Positions 1 to 3,935 of a stretch of DNA of 5,399 nucleotides are shown here, in pieces. Position 1 is the stretch's first letter. Each line of letters opens with the position of its first letter. The notes beneath the pieces are model-generated. The model made no database searches and was not told the DNA's origin. It was given only the letters and a program-made list of their open reading frames with translations. The position numbers and the translations under genes were made by a program. The DNA is from an uncultured bacterium (GTDB taxonomy: Bacteria > Bacillota > Clostridia > Lachnospirales > Lachnospiraceae), in assembly GCA_905214365.1 (NCBI GenBank), contig CAJMMH010000200.1, positions 1-5,399 on the forward strand, given 5' to 3'.

Positions 1-504
1 AAATGACATGGCAAGCTGATTTTTGTACTGGACAGCGGCTATCATGCCATCAACTTCTGCCAGAACCTCAACCTGCTCAGAAACTGTTTCAATATACGGC
101 GCACGAATAAACGTCATCGGAACCTCACCTACACCCTTAAACTCCTGTACCGTATGAAAGCTGCCAAGCTGTCTGCCGTACGCATTCCGCTTTACCGTAA
201 CCGGCAGCGTCCCGAAATACACATGTTCATCATTGCTCAATGTTTCTGCCAGAAGAATCAGTCCTGCACAGGTGGCAAGCACCGGAAGTCCGTTTTCAAT
301 CTGTGTCTTCAGCTCATCAAATAAGCCAAGCTCACGAAGCAGTTTTCCCTGTACCGTACTTTCACCGCCCGGAAGAATCAGCCCGTCAAACGACTGGTTT
401 AGATCTTCCTTCTGTCTCAGTTCCACGCATTCCGTACCAAGCTGCTCCATCCGCTTTTCATGCTCGATAAACGCGCCCTGCACGGCAAGAACCGCAATTT
501 TCAC
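1..504 (-). CDS. pdxT: Pyridoxal 5'-phosphate synthase glutaminase subunit PdxT (3' end cut by window)
   Basis: PdxT is a class I glutamine amidotransferase. It hydrolyses glutamine and channels the ammonia to PdxS for cytosolic PLP synthesis. The first 168 residues are present. They begin at a GTG codon (502-504) and read (M)KIAVLAVQGAF, the usual PdxT N-terminus. The glutamine-binding LPGGES motif is at residues 44-49. The nucleophile elbow ATCAGL puts the catalytic Cys at residue 79, the same number as in the well-studied Bacillus subtilis protein. The visible sequence ends at AMSF, immediately before the expected HPE motif that supplies the catalytic His and Glu, so roughly 20-25 residues lie outside the window. 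The GTG start is chosen because it follows the pdxS stop by 2 nt and has an AAAGGGG ribosome binding site about 9 nt upstream, inside the end of pdxS. This tight spacing implies translational coupling with pdxS. Nothing in the visible part looks damaged. Confidence 0.96.
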   Translation of the reverse strand, partial: MKIAVLAVQGAFIEHEKRMEQLGTECVELRQKEDLNQSFDGLILPGGESTVQGKLLRELGLFDELKTQIENGLPVLATCAGLILLAETLSNDEHVYFGTLPVTVKRNAYGRQLGSFHTVQEFKGVGEVPMTFIRAPYIETVSEQVEVLAEVDGMIAAVQYKNQLAMSF

Positions 505-506
505 GT

Positions 507-1382
507 TTACTTACCCCTTTCCGCCATCAGAAGCGCAATTTCCTGCTCATTAATACCTACCATTGCTTCGCCAAGATCCTCGGAAAGCCCCGCAATCAGC
601 TTGCTGTCCTGGTAGTTTGTCACTGCCTTTACAATCGCAGCCGCACGCTTTGCCGGATTGCCCGATTTAAAGATACCAGAACCAACAAACACACCTTCCG
701 CACCAAGCTGCATCATCAGTGCCGCATCCGCCGGAGTCGCAACTCCACCCGCCGCAAAATTAACGACCGGAAGTCTGCCCTCATCTTTTACCTGCTTCAC
801 TAACGCATATGGAACACGCAGCTCCTTCGCTGCTTCATACAGCTCATCCTCTCTCATCGAAACAATTCTTGCAATTTCACTGTTCATCTTCCGCATATGA
901 CGAACTGCCTGCACAATATCTCCGGTTCCCGGTTCTCCTTTGGTCCGGATCATAGACGCGCCCTCATTGATCCGGCGCAGTGCTTCTCCGAGATCTTTTG
1001 CGCCGCATACAAACGGGACACGGAACTTTGTCTTATCAATATGATAGACATCGTCTGCCGGGGATAAAACTTCACTCTCATCAATGTAATCGATCTCAAT
1101 TGCTTCGAGCACCTGCGCCTCCACAAAATGTCCGATGCGGCACTTTGCCATAACCGGAATCGACACTGCCTCCTGAATCCCCCGAATCATTTTCGGGTCA
1201 CTCATACGGGACACACCGCCTGCCGCGCGGATATCAGCCGGAATCCGCTCCAACGCCATAACCGCACACGCGCCGGCCGCTTCTGCAATCCGCGCCTGCT
1301 CCGGAGTTGTTACATCCATAATAACTCCGCCCTTCAGCATCTGCGCAAGCTGTTTATTCAACTGATATCTGTTTTCTTCCAT
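507..1382 (-). CDS. pdxS: Pyridoxal 5'-phosphate synthase subunit PdxS
   Basis: PdxS is the synthase subunit of the DXP-independent vitamin B6 pathway. It condenses ribose 5-phosphate, glyceraldehyde 3-phosphate and PdxT-derived ammonia into PLP, as a (beta/alpha)8 barrel that assembles into dodecamers. With the start used here it is 291 residues, close to the family norm of about 290-295. KGGVIMDV near the N-terminus holds the conserved Asp (residue 23). VMAKCRIGH holds the Schiff-base Lys (residue 80). RTKGEPGTG holds the second catalytic Lys (residue 148). NFAAGGVATPADAALMMQLGA and VFVGSGIFKS form the phosphate-binding C-terminal half. An in-frame ATG also lies 6 nt upstream at 1388 and would give 293 residues. 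The AGGAGG at 1391-1396 is only 2 nt from that ATG but 8 nt from the ATG at 1382, so 1382 is preferred. The gene is first in an operon with pdxT and is transcribed from a promoter at about 1486-1514. The family assignment is very secure. Confidence 0.98.
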   Translation of the reverse strand: MEENRYQLNKQLAQMLKGGVIMDVTTPEQARIAEAAGACAVMALERIPADIRAAGGVSRMSDPKMIRGIQEAVSIPVMAKCRIGHFVEAQVLEAIEIDYIDESEVLSPADDVYHIDKTKFRVPFVCGAKDLGEALRRINEGASMIRTKGEPGTGDIVQAVRHMRKMNSEIARIVSMREDELYEAAKELRVPYALVKQVKDEGRLPVVNFAAGGVATPADAALMMQLGAEGVFVGSGIFKSGNPAKRAAAIVKAVTNYQDSKLIAGLSEDLGEAMVGINEQEIALLMAERGK

Positions 1383-1390
1383 TGTCATAT

Positions 1391-1396
1391 CCTCCT
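1391..1396 (-). promoter_or_regulatory. Shine-Dalgarno of pdxS, decides the start codon
   Basis: A perfect AGGAGG is read on the minus strand. Two in-frame ATG codons follow it, at 1388-1386 and 1382-1380. The gaps are 2 nt and 8 nt, so only the second has a normal ribosome spacing. This is the basis for starting PdxS with MEENRYQL rather than MTMEENRYQL. Confidence 0.85.
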
Positions 1397-1404
1397 GTTA
1401 TGTC

Positions 1405-1448
1405 AGAGCGTGTTTGATCCGGTTCACACTATGCGCAAACCGAGCTCT
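1405..1448 (-). promoter_or_regulatory. Possible leader hairpin in the pdxST 5' untranslated region
   Basis: The predicted pdxST leader is about 95 nt long and contains two nested inverted repeats. The outer arms are AGAGC (1405-1409) and GCTCT (1444-1448). The inner arms are CGGTT (1420-1424) and AACCG (1438-1442), with a 13-nt loop. A third pairing, GTTTG (1412-1416) with CAAAC (1436-1440), would exclude the inner stem. The structure ends 8 nt upstream of the Shine-Dalgarno sequence. No T-run follows it, so it is not an obvious intrinsic terminator. It does not match a riboswitch class that I recognise, and short stems like these can arise by chance. Confidence 0.3.
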
Positions 1449-1485
1449 CAGTTTCTTTTATGATTCTTTCACACGTGCTGAGCGT

Positions 1486-1514
1486 ATTGTACTCTCAATT
1501 TGTCCCTCTGTAAA
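1486..1514 (-). promoter_or_regulatory. Sigma-A-type promoter for pdxST
   Basis: On the minus strand the -35 is TTTACA (1514-1509), five of six bases of the consensus. The -10 is TACAAT (1491-1486), also five of six. The spacer is exactly 17 nt. Transcription would start near 1479, leaving a leader of about 95 nt before pdxS. It is the best minus-strand candidate I found in this intergenic region. Confidence 0.65.
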
Positions 1515-1520
1515 TGTTCA

Positions 1521-1537
1521 ATTTTCAATATTTTCAA
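1521..1537. repeat. Tandem direct repeat upstream of the pdxST -35, candidate activator site
   Basis: ATTTTCAA occurs at 1521-1528 and again at 1530-1537, so the period is 9 bp. A partial copy, TTCAA, sits at 1517-1521. Read in the direction of pdxST, these are TTGAAAAT repeats lying about 7-23 bp upstream of the -35, where an activator would bind. In many Gram-positive bacteria pdxST is activated by PdxR, a MocR-family regulator, and MocR proteins often bind direct repeats. No pdxR gene is in the window and I do not recognise this sequence as a known PdxR site. The AT-rich context makes chance repetition possible. Confidence 0.35.
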
Positions 1538-1567
1538 CAGGTCAATTTGCGTTTTTCCATTTTTTTC

Positions 1568-1597
1568 TTGACAGAATTCATTCTGAACACATACAAT
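1568..1597 (+). promoter_or_regulatory. Sigma-A-type promoter for the DUF2974 gene
   Basis: A perfect -35 TTGACA (1568-1573) is followed after 18 nt by TACAAT (1592-1597), five of six bases of the -10 consensus. Transcription would start near 1604, about 43 nt before the start codon at 1647. The promoter is divergent from that of pdxST. About 50 bp separate the two -35 boxes. Confidence 0.7.
1572..1585. promoter_or_regulatory. Inverted repeat in the promoter spacer, candidate operator
   Basis: CAGAAT-TC-ATTCTG is a perfect 6-bp inverted repeat with a 2-bp centre. It overlaps the last two bases of the -35 and fills most of the spacer before the -10 of the plus-strand promoter, a position typical of dimeric repressor sites. 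I do not recognise the motif as the box of a named regulator. Its role is inferred only from symmetry and location. Confidence 0.4.
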
Positions 1598-1646
1598 AAA
1601 TCTACAGAACCAAACATAGTCTGATTGTGAAACAGGAGGCAGCAGT

Positions 1647-2795
1647 ATGGGAAATATAATTACTTATGTAGAGGAATACGGCGGCAAAACATTTGAAGAA
1701 GTTCCATTTCAGGAAACGGACAGCCTTATTTTCTGTGAACTTTCTTATCTGAATTTTTCCGGAAGCTCCTTCGTCCGCAGAGATTTTTCCCGCACAATCA
1801 GAGACTGGTATGCGTCTGAATACCGCGATGACATTGCTGACGGTCTGTTCAGCCCGGAAAAAGACCAGAAATTACTTGCGCTTCTTGCGGCTTCCAAGCG
1901 GTTCGGTTCGGTACGCGGCGGTTTTTTCACAGCTTCCACTAATACCAATACCCAGGAACAGTTTGCCGCGATTACCTTTCGGATTGACGATCATCATTCT
2001 TATATCGCCTTCCGCGGCACAGACAACTCATTAGTCGGCTGGAAGGAGGATCTGAATCTCGCGTTCCTCGACGAGCTTCCCTCCCAGATTTCCGCAAAAA
2101 ACTACACGGAACTGGTTATGAACGAGCTTTCGGATACCTTCTATCTGGGCGGTCACTCCAAAGGCGGCAATCTCGCGGTTTACGCTGCCATGCATGTCCC
2201 GGATTACATTCAGGACGGCATTGTCACTATCTTCAACCACGATGGCCCTGGTTTTTTGCCGCAGGTTTATACCAGCCATGAATTTCTTACTATCCGGAAA
2301 CGGATCCGGAAAACAGTCCCGCAGTCCGCGTTTGTCGGCCTGATTCTGGAGCAGCATTCGGACTATACGGTAGTCAAAAGCGATGCTTTTTCTGTCCTTC
2401 AGCACGATCCTTATTCCTGGGTGATTGAAAACGGAGCATTTGTCAAAATTGCGTCAATCAATACCATTTCCCGCTATACCAATCAGGCACTGAGTCACTG
2501 GATCTACAGCCTGGATCCGGAAACCAGGCACCAGTTTGTTGACACGCTTTACGACCTGCTCGGCGGAAACGGCATGGGACGCATGGATGCTCTGACAGAA
2601 GTACCATCGCAGACAATTCTCCGGATGATCCGTAAGCTCATGCTCCTTCCCTCTGATGACAGGAAGCTTGTACTTGATACCATCCGCGCTCTTGTTTCCG
2701 CTGCATTCGGCGAAATGCGCCAGTTCTTCTCCGACAGGCAGATGCAGCTGTGGGCGATGCTTAATACACTTGCTGACCGATTGCCGTTACGTTGA
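1647..2795 (+). CDS. DUF2974 / Mbeg1-like alpha/beta-hydrolase-fold protein, substrate unknown
   Basis: This 382-residue protein looks like a member of the DUF2974 (Mbeg1-like) group of alpha/beta hydrolases, common in Clostridia and related to lipases and esterases. Its substrate is not known. Features in order are DSLIFCELSYLNF (25-37), the conserved N-terminal segment; IAFRGTD (120-126), the oxyanion-side strand typical of lipase-3-like folds; the nucleophile elbow GGHSKGGNLAVYAA (168-181), with Ser171 as the probable nucleophile; and NHDGPGF (197-203), with Asp199 a likely acid. LQHDPYSW contains His253, a candidate for the catalytic base. The residue roles are inferred by position. The region after about residue 285 is rich in predicted helix and ends in a basic tail. 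I see no signal peptide or membrane segment, so a cytosolic location is likely. The start is supported by AGGAGG (1634-1639) with a 7-nt spacing. The gene is monocistronic, with its own promoter and a terminator behind it. Confidence 0.87.
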   Translation: MGNIITYVEEYGGKTFEEVPFQETDSLIFCELSYLNFSGSSFVRRDFSRTIRDWYASEYRDDIADGLFSPEKDQKLLALLAASKRFGSVRGGFFTASTNTNTQEQFAAITFRIDDHHSYIAFRGTDNSLVGWKEDLNLAFLDELPSQISAKNYTELVMNELSDTFYLGGHSKGGNLAVYAAMHVPDYIQDGIVTIFNHDGPGFLPQVYTSHEFLTIRKRIRKTVPQSAFVGLILEQHSDYTVVKSDAFSVLQHDPYSWVIENGAFVKIASINTISRYTNQALSHWIYSLDPETRHQFVDTLYDLLGGNGMGRMDALTEVPSQTILRMIRKLMLLPSDDRKLVLDTIRALVSAAFGEMRQFFSDRQMQLWAMLNTLADRLPLR

Positions 2796-2804
2796 TCCGC
2801 TAAC

Positions 2805-2846
2805 AAAAAGCAGGAATCTCCGCCGGTTTTCCGGCAAAAATCCCTG
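2805..2846 (-). terminator. Imperfect intrinsic terminator behind the dehydrogenase gene (minus strand)
   Basis: GCCGG (2822-2826) and CCGGC (2831-2835) form a tight stem with a TTTT loop. An outer stem of CAGG (2811-2814) with CCTG (2843-2846) is joined to it through mismatches. On the minus strand the hairpin is followed by C and a TTTTT run (2809-2805). On the plus strand the same hairpin is followed by TTTT (2847-2850), so it could also help stop the hydrolase transcript. The stem is imperfect and is weaker than its neighbour at 2856-2879. Confidence 0.5.
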
Positions 2847-2855
2847 TTTTCTCTT

Positions 2856-2886
2856 CCGGAGCGCTCTAGAGTGCTCCGGTATTTTT
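2856..2886 (+). terminator. Strong intrinsic terminator behind the DUF2974 gene
   Basis: CCGGAGC (2856-2862) pairs with GCTCCGG (2873-2879). The inner CTC-TA-GAG extends the stem to about 11 pairs with one G-T wobble. The hairpin is followed by TATTTTTCTGTTTT, a good T-rich tract. It lies about 60 nt after the hydrolase stop codon, in the gap between convergent genes. The whole gap from 2796 to 2949 holds only these two hairpins and no gene. Confidence 0.8.
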
Positions 2887-2949
2887 CTGTTTTCATTTCT
2901 GACCGCTTACCGGTTTTGGGCACAAACCATCCGGCTGGTCGCGTACAGC

Positions 2950-3750
2950 TTACGGTCTCTGGCCCATGCCGCCTTCCAGCGTAATAGTTTCACCATTCAT
3001 ATACTTGAAATCCGGAGATGCCAGCTGCACGCAGACACGTCCAATTTCCAGCTCCGCATCACCAAAATGGCCTGCCGGCGGCGTCTTAACATTTGCCTTG
3101 AACGCTTCTGGATATGCCTTTTCAAACTGCTCCAACTGAGCCGTCCATGCTAACGGGCAGATTACATTGACATTGATGCCATCTTTTGCCCACTCAGTTG
3201 CAGCGACACGGGAAAGTCCGCGGATTCCCTCTTTTGCAGCCGCATAAGAACACTGGCCATAGTTGCCGAACAGACCTGCTCCGGAAGCGAAGTTGATAAC
3301 CGCGCCGTGTGACTTTGCCAGATACGGATAGCATGCCTTCATGTAGTAGAACGCTGCATACAGACCGGAATACATTGCCAGATTAAACTGATCAGTCGTG
3401 TGCTGTGCGATCGGTACGCCGGACGCGGATGCCTGCGCATTGTTGATCAGAACATCAATGCCGCCGAACTCCTTTACAGCCTCTTCTACAACGTGGGCAA
3501 CAACTGCCTCATTGTCCGCTCCTGCATTCACATCAGCCTGAACCGCAAGAACACGGATACCATACAGACGCTCTAACTCTTCCTTTGCATCCTCCAGCTT
3601 TTTAACATTTCTTCCAGTGATAACCAGGTTTGCGCCTTCCTTTGCATAAGCAGTCGCGATACCATATCCGATGGAACCGCATCTTCCGTCACTTAAAACG
3701 GCACGGCCTGCTCCTGTAATAATAGCTGTCTTTCCCTGTAAAAATCCCAT
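2950..3750 (-). CDS. Short-chain dehydrogenase/reductase, probable NADP-dependent 12alpha-hydroxysteroid dehydrogenase
   Basis: This is a 266-residue classical SDR, probably cytosolic. Its glycine-rich nucleotide site spans residues 12-30 and is longer than usual (TGAGRAV, then GSIGYG). TGRN at 45-48 places an Arg after the second beta-strand, which favours NADP(H). The catalytic Ser is Ser156, and the YxxxK pair is Tyr169 and Lys173. The usual NNAG is NNAQ here (103-106). The stretches NNAQASASG, MYSGLYA, ASGAGLFGN, CSYAAAKEGIRGLSRVAATEW and the C-terminal GGMGQRP agree closely, from memory, with the 12alpha-hydroxysteroid dehydrogenases of bile-acid-transforming clostridia. Those enzymes interconvert cholate-type 12alpha-hydroxyl and 12-oxo bile acids. 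The SDR family is certain; the substrate is an inference from remembered sequence and could be another steroid or alcohol. The start has GGAGGAG about 8 nt upstream. A GH3 gene lies upstream in the same direction, but a separate promoter is present. Confidence 0.8.
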   Translation of the reverse strand: MGFLQGKTAIITGAGRAVLSDGRCGSIGYGIATAYAKEGANLVITGRNVKKLEDAKEELERLYGIRVLAVQADVNAGADNEAVVAHVVEEAVKEFGGIDVLINNAQASASGVPIAQHTTDQFNLAMYSGLYAAFYYMKACYPYLAKSHGAVINFASGAGLFGNYGQCSYAAAKEGIRGLSRVAATEWAKDGINVNVICPLAWTAQLEQFEKAYPEAFKANVKTPPAGHFGDAELEIGRVCVQLASPDFKYMNGETITLEGGMGQRP

Positions 3751-3776
3751 GATATATTCTCCTCCATGTTCCTGCG

Positions 3777-3831
3777 GCAGCCGCCAACAGAACCTGCAGA
3801 ATGGAATCCCGCCTGCAGAATCTTCGGCTGC
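3777..3831 (-). repeat. Structured leader with a tandem repeat ahead of the dehydrogenase
   Basis: GCAGCCG (3777-3783) and CGGCTGC (3825-3831) are perfect 7-bp inverted arms. They enclose two exact copies of CCTGCAGAAT, at 3793-3802 and 3812-3821 (period 19 bp). A second small palindrome, GCGGC-A-GCCGC, overlaps the left arm and competes with it. The element lies wholly inside the predicted untranslated leader and ends about 11 nt from the ribosome binding site. No T-run follows, so it is not a plain terminator. It may affect mRNA stability or translation, or the repeats may bind a protein. The function is unknown. Confidence 0.4.
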
Positions 3832-3855
3832 TGCTCATTTTTATCACATACTGCT

Positions 3856-3884
3856 ATCATAACATAAGTTTTTAGGAATCACAA
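3856..3884 (-). promoter_or_regulatory. Extended -10 promoter for the dehydrogenase gene
   Basis: On the minus strand, TATGAT (3861-3856) is preceded by TG one base upstream, giving an extended -10. The -35, TTGTGA (3884-3879), matches four of six bases. The spacer is 17 nt. The start would be near 3849, giving a leader of roughly 100 nt. It lies about 50 nt past the GH3 stop codon. I see no convincing terminator between that stop and this promoter, so readthrough from the GH3 gene remains possible. Confidence 0.6.
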
Positions 3885-3935
3885 GAAGATTTCCCGGCTT
3901 ACGTCGTTTTTCCTGTACCGCATTTACCCGCAGCA

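Noticed and set aside
233..553. Plus-strand open frames across 233-553, 658-900 and 1128-1463
   Set aside because: They lie antisense to pdxT and pdxS, give serine/proline- or cysteine-rich translations without recognisable motifs, and have no supporting ribosome sites.
1389..1646. A known riboswitch or T-box in the divergent intergenic region
   Set aside because: I could not find the conserved core of any riboswitch class I know, nor a T-box motif. Only short hairpins and repeats are present.
2549..2923. Minus-strand open frames inside or across the hydrolase gene (1745-1948, 2031-2405, 2549-2923)
   Set aside because: They are shadows of the DUF2974 frame. The last also runs through both terminator hairpins.
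2656..3153. 165-residue plus-strand open frame bridging the hydrolase and dehydrogenase 3' ends
   Set aside because: It crosses the strong terminator, overlaps two well-supported genes out of frame, and its translation has no family features.
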